A stretch of DNA of 64,000 bases from contig NC_080166.1 in NCBI RefSeq assembly GCF_950295315.1, positions 103,199,693 through 103,263,692 on the forward strand, given 5' to 3'. Shown piece after piece: positions 44,931-57,014 of this stretch; within the stretch, counting starts at the first letter, position 1; each line of letters opens with the position of its first letter. A model generated the notes under the pieces. That model saw only the letters and a list, made by a program, of their open reading frames with translations, was not told where the DNA came from and did not search any database. The DNA is from Erinaceus europaeus. Taxonomy: Eukaryota > Chordata > Mammalia > Eulipotyphla > Erinaceidae. The position numbers were made by a program, and so were the translations under genes.

Positions 44931-46280
44931 CTAAGAAGATCTGAAAGGGAAACTAAAAGCAGGACCTGACCAAATTGTAAGTAGGGCAACAAAGTAAAAA
45001 CCCAGAGGTGAGGGGTAGACATGCAGCTTCCTGGGCCAGTGGGGGGTGGGAGTGGGTGGGAGGGATGGGTCACAGTCCTTTGGTGGTGGGAATGGTGTTT
45101 ATGTACGCTCCTAGCAAAATGTAGACATATAAATCAGTAGTTAATTAATATGAGAGGGGGAAATCAATTGTATGTCTCAAAGTTTCTCAAAAGACATACT
45201 GAATCTTTTTAATATATAGGCTATGCATTTGATATGCGTACTCTCTCAAAAGCCTAGACCAAGTAGATTAGAAGCATCCAATAGCACAGCTATATACAAG
45301 ATACTGGGTACTGTACAGCAAACCATAACAAAGAGACTTTTCAAAGTTAACCCAATTAACAAATAATGTGACGATAATATTAACTATCGATTGTCTTTTT
45401 GAACCCTAAGACAACAGGAACCTCACATCTCCAGTATAGAGCCCCTACTTTCCCCAGTCCTGGAACCCTTGGATAGGGCCCACTTTCCCGTATGCATCTC
45501 CCAATCCAAACCAAATAATATTGCATCCGCCGATCACAACCTAACCAAAGCAACGGTTGCCACCTCAACATGCTTCACCTCAGGCTGTATCCAGAGACTT
45601 CACGTGTGGAATGACAACCCTTCAGCTTCATTACTCGAGTGAGACCTTTCCTTTTATAGTACACTCTAATTTCATCTCAGGTAGTTCACTTTCTAACAAA
45701 GTCCCATAACCTAGATATACACCAGTTTCTGTGAGAGAGAGCTTATGTGCACACATATCCATAAACTACTGCAAAATATATACCTGAAAGCAGAAATACA
45801 CTAGAGTTTGCAGTGAGTACCTCCCTAACACTTCCTCTCCACTATTCCAAGCTTGGGATCCATGATTGCTCAACAAATTGTTTGGCTTCGTGTGTTAACT
45901 CTCTTTTCAATCACCAGGTTCCAGATGCCACCAGGATGCTGGCTAGGCTTCCCTGGATTGAAGACCCCACCAATGTGTCCTGGAGCTCAGCTTCCCCAGA
46001 GACAAACCTTACTAGTGAAAGAGAGAGGCAGACTGGGAGTATGGACCGACCAGTCAACGCCCATGTTCAGCGGGGAAGCAATTACAGAAGCCAGACCTTC
46101 TACCTTCTGCAACCCTCAACGACCCTGGGTCCATGCTCCCAGAGGGCTAGAGAATGGGAATGCTATCATGGGAGGGGGTGAGTTATGGGATTGGGTGGTG
46201 GGAATTGTGTGGAGTTGTACCCCTCCAACCTTATGTTTTTGTTCATTAATCCTTTCTTAAATAAAAAATTTAAAAAAAAA
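44931..46280 (+). repeat. L1 E 3' UTR and A-rich tail
   Basis: This is the common 3' UTR, about 95% like that of element A by eye and nearly collinear with it. The G-rich tract is at 45040-45067 and the tail motif 'ttcttaaataaaaaattt' at 46254-46271. Confidence 0.88.
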
Positions 46281-46304
46281 AAGAATATAACTCCACGGGG
46301 TGGT

Positions 46305-46485
46305 TGGTGGTCAGGCAGTGGCAAACAAGGATACTATATGCACAAGATTAAGTAAGAAGTGCAAGATCCTAGTTCGAGTCCCCAGTTGCCACCTACATGG
46401 GCGTGTTGGGGGGAGGGTAGCTTCACAAGCACCAAGTCCCAAAGATAACCCTGGAGACAAAAGAAAAAATAATGAATAAATACAT
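46305..46485 (+). mobile_element. Old tRNA-derived SINE, + strand
   Basis: A-box-like 'tggtcaggcagtggc' and B-box-like 'tagttcgagtcccc' are followed by 'gttgccacctacatgggcg' and the 3' module 'agataaccctggagac', then an A-rich (aataaata) tail. Confidence 0.7.
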
Positions 46486-47334
46486 TAACCCATGTATGGC
46501 ACCAGACTGTAAAAAGTGCTAGCCATTTTACTTCATGTGAGTATATTGATTTCCTTGGACAGATTTTAATAAATTCATCAGCTCCCCAAGATTTTTTTTC
46601 AATGAGACATCTAATTGGAGAGTGAAGTGTGTAATATGTTATACATATGGGATCAGATTCTGTGAAGTTAGTTTGAGATGTTGATCTATCACTGAGAGAT
46701 GAGAGAGTATACCCACATGTCAACAACTGAACTGTTTCTCATTTAATCCCTCATTAAAAATAATAATAATTTATTCACATGTTTAAGGACTGTTAAACGA
46801 ATAATTGTCCTTTAAAAAACAGCTAGTGATCCTTTACCTACACTATGCAAAATGTAAATGAACTCAGACATTCAATTTCATCCATCCACTGAGGCAGTAA
46901 ACTCAGAGATGTGGGGGACTGAACTTGGTATACTGACTGCATGCATTTTAAGTTCTCAGACCACAAAACCGCAAGTTTACTAGGCTGGTTGTGCTATTTA
47001 AAGCTTGCTGTTAAACAAAAGGAAAGCACCAGCAAAGATGCAATATTTGGCACGAACAAGGAGTAAAAAAAATTAATGTCCTCTGCACAAAGTGCTTTGA
47101 GTATTGCTAAATACTTTAAAATTTCTCTTCTAGTGTTTTTTGCCCTGGCTGATATGCTAAATTAAAAAAAAAAAAACTTGTCACCTACAAGTGATTTAAT
47201 ATCAGGTTCTCCAGCAATGTGTAGTGAAGGTTATGGGTAAGCAAAACTACCCTAAAATGCTGCTTCCCAGAATGAGTAGTAAGGTTGACTTTAAATAGAT
47301 CACAGTCTTTAGTATTTTAATAAACTATTTCTTC
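46486..47334. other. Intergenic DNA with one possible SINE scrap
   Basis: No gene is seen. 46880-46965 ('ctcagagatgtgggggactg' and on) may be a decayed minus-strand SINE of the second family. The rest is unrecognised, with an A12 run near 47166. Confidence 0.4.
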
Positions 47335-48150
47335 TTTAAAATTTCTTATTTATAAAAAGGAAACATTGACTAAATCATAGGATAAGAGGGATACAATTCC
47401 ACACAATTCCTACCACCAGAACTTCATATCCCGTCCTCTCCTCTGATAGCTTTCCTATTCTTTATCCCTCTGGGAGTATGGACCCAAGGTCATTATTGGA
47501 TGCAGAAGGTTGAAGGTCTGGCTTCTATAATTGCTTCCTCGCTGAACATGGGCGTTGACAAGTCAATCCATACTCCCAGCCTGTCTCTCTCTTTCCCTAG
47601 TAGGATGGGGCTCAGGGGAAGCAGAGCTCCAGGACACATTGGTGGGGTTGTCTGTCCAGGAATGTTTGGTTGTCATCATGCTAGCATCTGGAACCTGGAG
47701 GTTGAAAAGAGAGTTAACATACAAAGCCAAACAAATTGTTGACCAATCAGACCTAAAGGCTGGAATAGTGCAGATGAAGAGTTGGGGGGAGTCTCGTTTT
47801 TGTAGATAGATAGTAGGCATATTTTAGATATATTCCAAAGGGCCTGTGGCTATACTACTAGTGTGTAAGTGTGGTTTTTTTTTTTTTTTTTTTTTTTTTT
47901 TGCTTGAGCTTGAAATCTGATATGCAGGTGGATCCTAATTATTGACTAGGGAGATGATGTCATGGGTGTCAGAAGGACCAGAAAGCTGGATCAGGGAAGA
48001 GAGTAGCTACCAAATATGGGAATGGTGTATAAATATTGTTGATTATAAACCCCATTGGTTTTGTGTGATCTGGGACTCAAATTCAGCTTAGGAGCCTATG
48101 TGACCTCTGCATCCCTATAGATCTGAGCTCACATTCTGTGGTCATAAGTA
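47335..48150 (-). mobile_element. Older L1 3' end, minus strand
   Basis: The tail complement 'tatttataaaaaggaaacat' is followed by the reversed 3' UTR ('gggagtatggacccaaggtc', 'agctccaggacacattggtg'), an internal T26-like tract (about 47875-47900), and 'aatattgttgattataaacc'. The type matches 21840-22640 on the other strand. Right boundary is approximate. Confidence 0.82.
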
Positions 48151-48301
48151 GGAACATAAACAACTTCTAACCCATTGCTTGAACTTAATTGCCAAAATGA
48201 ATGCTATAATGTTTCTAAGTATACAGTGTTTTTTTTAAATAAAACATATATATGAAACCAGTCAAAATCCAAAATTAAAAGTCAGTTATTTACAGGATTA
48301 T

Positions 48302-48466
48302 CATTTTATTTTATTCATCTATTTTAGATAGAGACAGAGTTAGAGGAAGGGAATGAAAGAAACCACAGCACTGATATGCTTTCTGTGTAGCTGGGGCCGG
48401 GCTTGAACCTGGATTGCACACACAGAAAGCAGTGCGTTGTCCAGGTGAACTATTTCACCAACCCTA
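48302..48466 (-). mobile_element. Old SINE (second family), minus strand
   Basis: 'tagatagagacagagttaga' is followed by 'ggggccgggcttgaacctgg' (B-box complement) and 'gcagtgcgttgtccaggtga' (A-box area complement). Confidence 0.65.
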
Positions 48467-48620
48467 ATTATTTATTTTAAAGCTTGTTTGTTAATGAGAA
48501 AGAGCTAGAGAGTGGAGAGTCATAACATTAACCTAAAATATTCTATGCTGGAAATGAAACCTGGGATCTCAGGCACCCAAGTCCTGCTCTTGTCACTGAG
48601 CCACTTTCATTGCTGTGAAC
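48467..48620 (-). mobile_element. Old SINE (second family), minus strand, adjacent copy
   Basis: 'ttgttaatgagaaagagcta', 'tgaaacctgggatctcaggc' and 'cttgtcactgagccactttc' give the same layout as the neighbour at 48302-48466. Two copies lie head to tail. Confidence 0.65.
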
Positions 48621-48621
48621 C

Positions 48622-48722
48622 ATATTCAGAGTCTGTTTCTATCTTTCCCTAGTGGGCCAGGGCGCTGGGGAGGTGAGGTTCCAGGACACATTTGTTGGTG
48701 AGGTCCTCTGCCCAGGGAAGAC
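48622..48722 (-). repeat. L1 3' UTR fragment, minus strand
   Basis: 'tctatctttccctagtgggc' and 'ggttccaggacacatttgtt' and 'ggtcctctgcccagggaaga' match the complement of the common L1 3' UTR (compare 5160-5250). Confidence 0.75.
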
Positions 48723-48774
48723 ACCTATGAGAAATTATGTCTATAGATCAAAAACCATACTGAAAATCACTAAC

Positions 48775-48776
<2 letters not shown>

Positions 48777-48812
<36 letters not shown>
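48777..48812. repeat. (CA)n microsatellite
   Basis: About seventeen uninterrupted CA units. Confidence 0.95.
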
Positions 48813-48814
<2 letters not shown>

Positions 48815-49484
48815 GCACCATGATTATTAGTATTTAATGCTTTCAAAGTAGAAATTGGGTTGATTTTCTTTGAAATTTATTTGTTCTTTTTGTTACATTT
48901 TTTATAAATAAAAAAAAATACCAATAGTGTGTTTAATTGTGGTGCTTTGTAACACTATGTAAGAACAAATAAAATATTTTGCAACATAATTTTCAAACTG
49001 TTTTGTCCCTATGAGTTTATTTACTATTATCCTTTTATTTCCTCTGCTTCATTTTTGAAACTGATAATTATTAAACAAATCACTTTTTTGTTTTTGTCAT
49101 TATATATCAATATTTATTATTTCTTGAACTCAGTAAATACAAGTTTTCATTCTCTTCTGTGTTATGTCTGTAATGTCTTATTTCTAATTAGAATTTCATT
49201 ATGTTTTATGTATTTATTATGCTATAATGTTTTCTGTTTATAGCCTTTCTTGGTATCATTTCATTTTAATGGAATTATTTATAACTATATAATTTTATGT
49301 ACTACATACATTCTTATATTTTATTGCTATTCCATAGTGTATAAATTAAAGAATCATTCTCTATTTCCTATATTATAATATTTAATTAATATGTTTCTGT
49401 TACCTAATTTCAGAAAAAATACTGCTTATCTATCAATCAGATTTTTTTAACATGGCATCAAAACTTCACCATTCTGGGAAGACT
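48813..49484. other. AT-rich intergenic DNA, nothing recognised
   Basis: No gene is seen. A 'tttttataaataaaaaaaaa' at about 48899-48918 resembles an L1 3' tip, but no L1 body precedes it. Confidence 0.4.
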
Positions 49485-49652
49485 TTTAAAAAGAGAGAGA
49501 GAGAAAGCTACAGACATAGAGAGAGGTAGAGAGAGGTAGAGATGCCATGGCACCTAATATTTTACCTGTGTGATGAGAGACAGGCTCAAACCTCAATTGA
49601 ACCCTTGAGGAATCAAGCACACTATCCTTCTAATCTATTTTACTGACCCCAG
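49485..49652 (-). mobile_element. Old SINE (second family), minus strand
   Basis: An (AG)-rich start (49489-49545) is followed by 'gatgccatggcacctaatat', 'acaggctcaaacctcaattg' (B-box complement area) and 'atctattttactgacccc'. Confidence 0.6.
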
Positions 49653-49837
49653 GAGAACATTTTAACTCATATCAAATTCCCTTATTATTTTAATCTTGAA
49701 TTAAACAGTGTATTTCTTTTTCTATTTTTTCAACTGCAGATAGAATTATCCATTTTCAAAATTTAAATATCTACTAAATAAATGTTCATTAATCAGCTGA
49801 TTTCAGTTGTATTAAGAACTGTTCAGAGTATTAAGAA

Positions 49838-52259
49838 CCTCCCCAACAACAAAAGTCCTAGACCAGATGGATTCACAAATGAATGCTACAAAACTTTCAG
49901 GAAATAGTTAGTACCCATACTTCTTAAGTTTTTCCATAAGATTGAAGAAACAGGAATACTCCCTTCCACCTTCTATGAAGTCAACATCAACCGGATACCA
50001 AAAGCTTACAGGGACAGAACAAAAAAGGAAAACTACAGACCAATATCTCTGATGAACATAGATGCCAAAATATTAAACAAGATCTTGGCCAAGCGGAAAC
50101 AAAAACATATCAAAAAAATTGTTCATCACGACCAAGTGGCATTCATCCCAGGAATGCAAGGCTGGTTCAACATCCGTAAGTCAATCAATGTCATTCACCA
50201 CAGCAATAAAAGCAAAGCCAAAAACCACATGATTATCTCAATAGATGCAGAGAAAGCCTTTGACAAAGTCCAACACCCATTCATGCTCAAAACTCTACAA
50301 AAAATGGGAAAAGATGGGAAATTCCTCAAGATAGTGGAGTCTATATAAAGCAAACATACAGCCAACATCATACTCAATGGACAGAAGCTGAAAGCATTCC
50401 CCCTCAGATCAGGGAATAGAAAGGGCTGTCCACTGTCACCATTACTCTTCAAGATAGTATTGGAAGTTCTTGCCAAGCAATCAGGCAAGAGAAAGAAATC
50501 AAAGGGATACAGATTGGAAGGGAAGAAGACAAGCTCTCACTATTTGCAGATGATATGATAGTATACACAGAAAAACCTAAAGAATGCACCAGAAAACTAC
50601 TGGAAGTTATTAGGCAATATAGCAAGGTATCAGGCTACAAAATCAATGTACAAAAATCAGTGACATTTCTTTATGCAAACACTAAATCTGAAGAAGAGGA
50701 CATCCAGAAATCACTCCCATTTACTGTTTCAGCAAAATCAATCAAATACCTAGGAATAAAGTTGACCAAAGAAGTGAAAGACTTGTATACTGAAAACTAT
50801 GAGTCGCTGACTCAAGGAAATAGAAATTGATACCCAGAAATGGAAAGATATCCCATGCTCATGGATTAGAAGAATAAATATCATCAGAATGAATATTTTC
50901 CCCAGAGCCATATACAAATTTAATGCAATACCCATCAAAGTTCCACCAAGCTTCTTTAAGAGAATAGAACAAATACTACAATCATTTATCTGGAACCTGA
51001 AAACACCTAGAATTGCCAAAACCATCTTAAGGAAAAGAAACAGAAATAGAGGCATCACACTCCCCGACCTTAAACTATATTATAAAGCTATCATCATCAA
51101 AACAGCATGGTACCGGAACAAAAATAGGCACACAGACCAGTGGAACAGAATTGAAAGCCCAAAAATAAACCCCCACACCTATGGACATCTAATCTTTGAT
51201 AAGGGGGCCAAAAGGATTAAATGGAAAAAGGAGGCTCTCTTCAATAAATGGTGCTTGGAAACTGGGTTGAAACATGCAGAAGAATGAAATTGAACCACTT
51301 TATCTCACCAGAAACAAAAATCAACTCCAAATGGATCAAAGACCTAGATGTCAGACCAGAAACAATCAAATACTTAGAGGAAAAATTGGTAAAACACTTT
51401 CCCACCTACACCTCAAGGACATCTTTGATGAATCAAACCCAATTACAAGGAAGACTAAAGCAGAAACAAACCAATGGGACTACATTACATTGAAAAGCTT
51501 CTGAACATCCAAAGAAACTATTAAACAAACAAAGAGACCCCTCACAGAATAGGAGAAGATCTGTACATGCCATACATCAGACAAGAAAGTAATCACCAAA
51601 ATATATAAAGAGCTCAGCAAACTTAGCCGCAAAAAAGCAAATGATGGGCAGAGGATATGAACAAAACTTTCACTACAGAGGAGATCCAAAAGGCTAAAAA
51701 ACATATGAAAAACTGCTCTAGGTCACTGATTGTCAGAGAAATGCAAATCAAGACAACTCTAAGATACCACCTCACTCCTGTAAGAATGGCATACATCAAA
51801 AAGGACAGCAGCAACAAATACTGGAGAGGCTGTGGGGACAGAGGAACCCTTTTACATTGCTGGTGGGAATGTAAATTGTTCCAGCCTCTGTGGAGAGCAG
51901 TCTGGAAAACTCTCAGAAGGCTAGACATGGACCTTCCATATGATCCAGTAATTCCTTTCCTGGGGTTATACCCCAAGGACTCCAGAACACCCAACCAAAA
52001 AGAGGTGTGTACTCCTATGATCATAGCAGCACAATTCATAATGGCTAAAACCTGGAAGCAACCCAGGTGCCCAACAACAGATGAGTGGCTGAGAAAGCCG
52101 TGGTATATATACACAATGGAATACTATGCAGCTATCAAGAACGATGAACCCACCCTCTCTGACCCATCTTGGACAGAGCTAGAAGGAATTATGTTAAGTG
52201 AGCTAAGTCAGAAAGATAAAGATGAGTATGGGATGATCCCACTCATCAAGAGAAGTTGA
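49838..52259 (+). pseudogene. L1 F ORF2, RT to C-terminus, broken
   Basis: This covers RT motifs '[17 protein letters not shown]' (50040-50095), '[18 protein letters not shown]' (50230-50290), and the catalytic '[13 protein letters not shown]' (50538-50580). '[14 protein letters not shown]' follows, then the C-terminal 200-codon frame (51657-52259) with '[16 protein letters not shown]', ending at the normal stop 'IKRS'. A premature stop after 'VESI' at 50348, a frameshift in the 'RQGCPLS' region and a small deletion near 51645 break the frame. Confidence 0.9.
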
Positions 52260-53607
52260 GGAAGAAGATCTGAAAGGGAAACTAAAAGCAGGACCTGACC
52301 AAATTGTAATTAGGGCACCAAAGTAAAAAACCTGTGGTGAGGGGTAGACATGCAGCTTCCTGGGCCAGTGGGGATGGGAGTGGGTGGGAGGGATGGGTCA
52401 CAGTCTTTTGGTGGTGGGAATGGTGTTTATGTACACTCCTAGTAAAATGTAGTCATATAAATCACTAGTTAATTAATACGATAGGGGGAAAATTAATTGT
52501 ATGTCTCAAAGTTTTTCAAAACACAAACTGAATCTTTTTAATATATAGGCTGTGTAACTGATTTGCAGACTCTCTCAAAAGCCTTGACCAAGTAGATCAG
52601 AAGCAACCAATAGCACAGCTATATACAAGATACTGGGTACTGTACAGCAAACCCAAACAAAAGGACTTTTCAAAGTTAACCCAATTACCAAATAATGTGA
52701 TGATAACATTAACTATTGATTGCCTTTTTGAACCCTAAGACAGCAGGAACCTCACATCTCCACTATAGAGCCTCTACTTCCCCCAGTCCTGGAACCATTG
52801 TTTAGAGCCTACTTCCCCGTATGCCTCTCCCAATCCATATCAAATAATATTGCATCTGCCGATCACAACCTAATCAACTCAACAATGGCCACCCCAACAT
52901 GCTTCACTTCAGACTGTGCCAGAGACTTCACGTGTGGAATGACAACCCTTCAGCTTCATTACTTGGGTAAGACCTTTCCTTTCATAGTATGCTCTAATTC
53001 AGTCTCAGGTGGTTCACTTTCTAACAAAGTCCCAAAACCTAGTTATACACCAGTTTCTGTGAGAGAGAGCATATGTTTACACGTATCTGTAAACTAGTGC
53101 TCAATATATACCTTAAAGCAGAAGTACACTCGAGTTTGCAGTGAGTACCCCCCTAACATTTCCTCTCCACTGTTCCATGCTTTTGGTCCATGATTGCTCA
53201 ACAATTTGTTTGGCTTCGTATGTTAACTCTCTTTTCAGTCACCAGGTTCCAGATGTCATCAGGATGCCGGCCAGGCTTCCCTGGACTGAAGACCCCACCA
53301 ATGTGTCCTGGAGCTCTGCTTCCCCAGAGACCCATCCTACTAGAAAAAGAGAGGGGTAGACTGGGAGTATGGATTGACCCGTCAACGTCCATGTTCAGCG
53401 GGGAAGCAATTATAGAAGCCAGACCTTCTACCTTCTGCAATCCACAATGACCCTGGGTCCATGCTCCCAGAGGGATAGAGAATGGGAAAGCTATCAGGGG
53501 AGGGGTTGTAATATGGAGATTGGGTGGTGGGAATTGTGTGGAGTTGTACCCCTCCTACCCTATGGTTTTGTTAATTAATCCTTCTTAAATAAAAAAGAAA
53601 AAAAGAG
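52260..53607 (+). repeat. L1 F 3' UTR and tail
   Basis: The common L1 3' UTR, with the G-rich tract at 52362-52395. It is closest by eye to the 3' UTR at 57674-58918: both share 'acttgggtaag/ctcgcatgag'-area variants and 'tagaaaaagagaggggtaga'. Confidence 0.88.
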
Positions 53608-53622
53608 AGAGTATTACACTTC

Positions 53623-53903
53623 TTTTTTCGCCTCCTGGATTATTTAATCCACTGCTCCTGGAGGCCAATTTTACCCTTTGTTGCCCTTGTTTTTGTTATT
53701 GTGATTATTGTTATTGTTTTTTGATAGGACAGAGAGAAATGGAGAGAGGAGAGGACGACAGAGGGAGAGAGAAAGATAGCCCCCTACAGACCTGCTTCAC
53801 CCATTGCTTATGAAGAGACGCCCCCTGCAGGTGAGGAGCTGGGCCTTGATCCAGGATTCACCTGTCCTTGTGCTTCACACCATGTGCACTACCACCTGAC
53901 CCC
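53623..53903 (-). mobile_element. tRNA-derived SINE, minus strand, with TSD
   Basis: 3' module complement 'ccactgctcctggaggccaa', body 'gataggacagagagaaatgg', core 'cccctgcaggtgaggagctg', B-box complement 'ccttgatccagga'. The TSD 'agtattacactt' (53610-53621 and 53904-53915) overlaps the right TSD of L1 F, so the SINE landed at the same spot. Confidence 0.88.
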
Positions 53904-53915
53904 AGTATTACACTT

Positions 53916-54857
53916 TTTAAAGAGGCTTTTGGTTTTGCTTTGTTGATCCTGATAATGTGACTTGTACTTTATTCACTAGGAATCAAAATCATACCAAAAT
54001 TCACCTTTAAACCTTAAAAATGAGTTAAATATTTAAGTGCAGCATTAGTAAATTTTTAACTTCTTTTCCACTGTCTTTTGTCTCACAAGTAGCTTATGAC
54101 CCTCAGTTTCATGTCAGCATGAAATTCATTATTTTTTCCTATTTTCTCTCCAACTACATTGCAATAAAAACTAGGAATGCTTGTATGGTGCAGAAGCTTG
54201 TTACCTTTTCCGGCAAATTGCGCAGGTACAATTTGGGGAGAATAAGGATTCCTTTCTTCTAGTTGATATCCTATTGCAACTCTGATAAATTATTCACTGA
54301 CTACATTCATAGACTGGTTCAGAATTTGAACTGTGCTTTGAATTACCAGAAGTTAATTGAGTTGTCTCAATACTAAAATGGTTGCAATCTAGTGAAGATA
54401 ATGTTTTTAGATCAAGTGGTGGGCACTCATATTTCTCTGTGCTCTTTATGACTTGATACATATTTTTGATAACATAAGAGTAGGAGCATTAGGAACAGCA
54501 TAAAGGAAGAGAATTAAAAGTTAATATAATAATCTTGATTAAAGTAGTCTAGAATGTCCTGAATACTGAAGAATCTGAAAATCATAGTTCTATGATCTAC
54601 TGATGTTTGTTTCTCAAATTTCTAAAGTGCAAGGTGTATGTGCTATTTAAATATTAGTACAATTTATTTCAGTTTCTCAAAAGAATTTACTCACTTTCTG
54701 ATCAAAGAATATTTAAATCAGATGAGAAGCTTAAGACTGTAGTTAGAAAAATATATTCAAGTACTTTTACATTTGTGAATGATTTATTGCTGGGTCATAT
54801 CATTTAAAAAATCTAACAATATTGACATTGTGATCATTTCTATTGTTCATACTACAT
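53916..54857. other. AT-rich intergenic DNA, nothing recognised
   Basis: I see no gene or repeat in this stretch of about 0.9 kb. Confidence 0.5.
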
Positions 54858-55120
54858 ATCCAGGGATTTGGGAGATAGCTCATCTGGTAAAGCACACTCA
54901 TTTATTAGGCACAGGAGTCAAAGTTTGAGCTATTGTCCATGGAAACACCATTCAGAATGAAAGCTTCTTCAGTGGTGGAAGGATTCTTTCCTGTCTCTCC
55001 TTTCTTTGTATCTCTCTGTCCAACTTTGTGTCTCACCTTCTGTCTGGAGAAGAAAAAGAAAGGAGTCTTCCTTAAGCAGTGTGTTCACAAAGCTCCAGCA
55101 AAGCCCTGAGAATGGCAACA
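54858..55120 (+). mobile_element. Old tRNA-derived SINE, + strand
   Basis: A-box-like 'gagatagctcatctggtaaa' and B-box-like 'aaagtttgagctatt' are followed by a 'gcttcttcagtggtggaagg' core, a CT-rich body (54985-55040), and the 3' module 'ctgagaatggcaac'. Confidence 0.65.
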
Positions 55121-55917
55121 AAAAAGCATTTACATTTTTATAACTTATTCCAAATATATTGCACAATATTGATTTTCTCTGAAGTATTAATTTAAAAAAT
55201 AACTATAAATCTAAGGCTTATGTCATTTGCTTTCAATTATGATTATTTTTTCACTAATAATGATTATATTTCTGGATTTTCAAATTTGAATTATTACTTA
55301 CACAATCATTACAACAGAATTAATAAATTAATTGTATTTTCTGTACTACATATATTAAGAAATCTAATCAATACAGAAAATAAAAGCTGCATCAGTATTA
55401 TTTATCTTGGAGTCACTTATATTAAGATATGAAGGATTTTCTAGAACATAACACAATCATAGCTGAGATTGGCTAGATATTTCTCAGTAGTTAATATGAT
55501 ATAACCTTCTAGTTCAATAGAATATTTATCAATTTTTCCAAGAAATATATGAAACAAAAGTTTCCTTTAAAATAACATCTCCTTGATCCTAGGAACTTAA
55601 TATGGCTTTATCATTTTTGTTATTATTCATTTTTGTTATTATTTTGACCTTTGCTTTTAGGCATGATGAGTTCCCATGATGTTTAATATACAATGAACAA
55701 TTTACTTTTTCCACTTACTATCCAGTCCCACATTTTAAAAAGTGCTTGTTAAAATTTTGTGTTCTTATAATTCATATTTTTGTATTGTCTGGAGTTCAAT
55801 TTAGCAATATGTATGTTTCAAATGAGACAAAAAACAATTGTCAATTTTAATTTGAACTCAGTTTTTAAATATGTGTATCTTTTTTTTTTCAAGCATGATA
55901 ACATCAGAATGCCCTGG
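55121..55917. other. AT-rich intergenic DNA, nothing recognised
   Basis: I see no gene or repeat in this stretch. A chance 70-codon frame (55220-55432) is low-complexity Asn/Tyr/Ile-rich. Confidence 0.5.
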
Positions 55918-56570
55918 CAGAAAAACTTGCAAGCAACCTAGGTGTCCAACAATAGATGAGTGGTTAAGACAGCTGTGAAATATATCAGCTATTAAGAACA
56001 GAAAATTCATCTTCTTCATCTAGAAGGAATTATGTTAAGTGAGCTAATCCAGAAAGAGAAGGATGAATACGGGACTTTCTCACTCATGGACAGATGTTAA
56101 GAAAGAAGAACAGAAGGGGGAAACACAAACTAAAACATTGACTGATGGTGTATTACACCAAAGCAAAGAAACTCTGCCTAAAGAGGGCAAAAAGGCACTT
56201 GGGGTAGTGGACGTTCAGGTCCCTGGTAGACAATGATGGACCTAATTTTTTTTTTTTTATTTAAGAAAGGATTAGTGAACAAAAACATAAGGTAGGAGGG
56301 GTACAACTCCACACAATTCCCACCACCCAATCTCCATAGCCCACCCCCTTCCCATGATAGCTTTCCCATTCTCTAGCCCTCTGGGAGCATGGACCCAGGG
56401 TCGTTGAGGGTTGCAGAAGGTAGAAGGTCTGGCTTCTGTAATTGCTTCCCCGCTGAACATGGGCGTTGACTGGTCAGTGATGGACCTAATTTTAAAGTGT
56501 TTTGTGGACACCTATCTTGGTGAGATAAGAAATTGTACCCATATGCCAACAACTGTAGAGCATTAACCTT
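55918..56570 (+). mobile_element. Old L1 ORF2 end and 3' UTR, + strand, interrupted
   Basis: The tail of ORF2 ('caagcaacctaggtgtccaa', 'gttaagtgagctaatccaga') leads into an older 3' UTR ('gatggtgtattacaccaaag', 'gtgttttgtggacacctatc'). A short L1 insertion at 56250-56477 splits it. Confidence 0.8.
56250..56477 (-). mobile_element. 228-bp 5'-truncated L1 insertion, minus strand, 16-bp TSD
   Basis: Only the last about 220 bp of the common L1 3' UTR plus its poly(A) complement are present. The TSD 'tgatggacctaatttt' at 56234-56249 and 56478-56493 is perfect. It is nested in the old L1 3' UTR. Confidence 0.93.
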
Positions 56571-56572
56571 AT

Positions 56573-56576
<4 letters not shown>

Positions 56577-56622
<46 letters not shown>
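56577..56622. repeat. (AT)n microsatellite
   Basis: About twenty-three AT units at the 3' end of the old L1 UTR. A purine-rich (GAAA)-type tract follows at 56624-56715. Confidence 0.93.
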
Positions 56623-56625
<3 letters not shown>

Positions 56626-56787
56626 AAAAAGAAAAGGGGGGGCAAGGAAAAGAGAAAGGGAGAGGAAGAGAAAGAGAAATTGAGAGAAAGACAAGGAAAG
56701 ATAGAAAGAGCAACAACACAGCATGGAAGCTTCCTCTAGTTGAGCTAGGTTTCAAAACTATATTATGTATATGACAAAGTAGGTATA

Positions 56788-57014
56788 TATTGCTATGCTT
56801 CACATTGGTTTGGTCTCACCCCCCCTCCCCCTTCTGGGAGATTGTGGTTTGGCCCCTGCTAGTTTCGCACGCCCCCTTCTCCCCGCGCCCTGCCCCTACG
56901 GAATTCCAGAGTTCTTGCTGCGGCCTGGAGGAGAAGGATGCAGGACAGATCTGTGTGGTGATTGGTTTGGGTTAGTTTTTGAATCGTTGTTCGTGAATAA
57001 AGAAATACAGCTTC
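56788..57014 (+). repeat. Solo LTR (same family as the ERV), left part
   Basis: It starts 'tattgctatgcttcacattg' and contains an AATAAA signal at about 56996-57001. It is split by an L1 at 57015 and continues at 58954. The 6-bp TSD 'ggtata' is at 56782-56787 and 59033-59038. No PBS, internal region or second LTR is present, so this is a solo LTR left by LTR-LTR recombination. It aligns with the LTRs at 13191 and 15495. Confidence 0.87.

Larger units (their letters stand above)
43333..46280 (+). mobile_element. L1 E, 5'-truncated, + strand, with TSD
   Basis: It starts inside the RT-distal part of ORF2 and runs through the ORF2 stop at 44928-44930, the full 3' UTR and a tail at 46259-46280. 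The TSD 'aagaatatcacccca' (43318-43332) and 'aagaatataactcca' (46281-46295) is 15 bp with two mismatches. Confidence 0.93.
49834..53607 (+). mobile_element. L1 F, 5'-truncated, + strand
   Basis: It starts in the RT region of ORF2 ('aagaacctccccaacaacaa') and extends through the ORF2 stop at 52257-52259 and the 3' UTR to a tail at 53585-53607. The TSD is short: 'agagtatta' at 49825-49833 and 53608-53616. Confidence 0.9.

Noticed and set aside
48777..48812. CRISPR-like or satellite array
   Set aside because: It is a simple dinucleotide run. No spaced direct repeats of CRISPR type were seen anywhere in the window.
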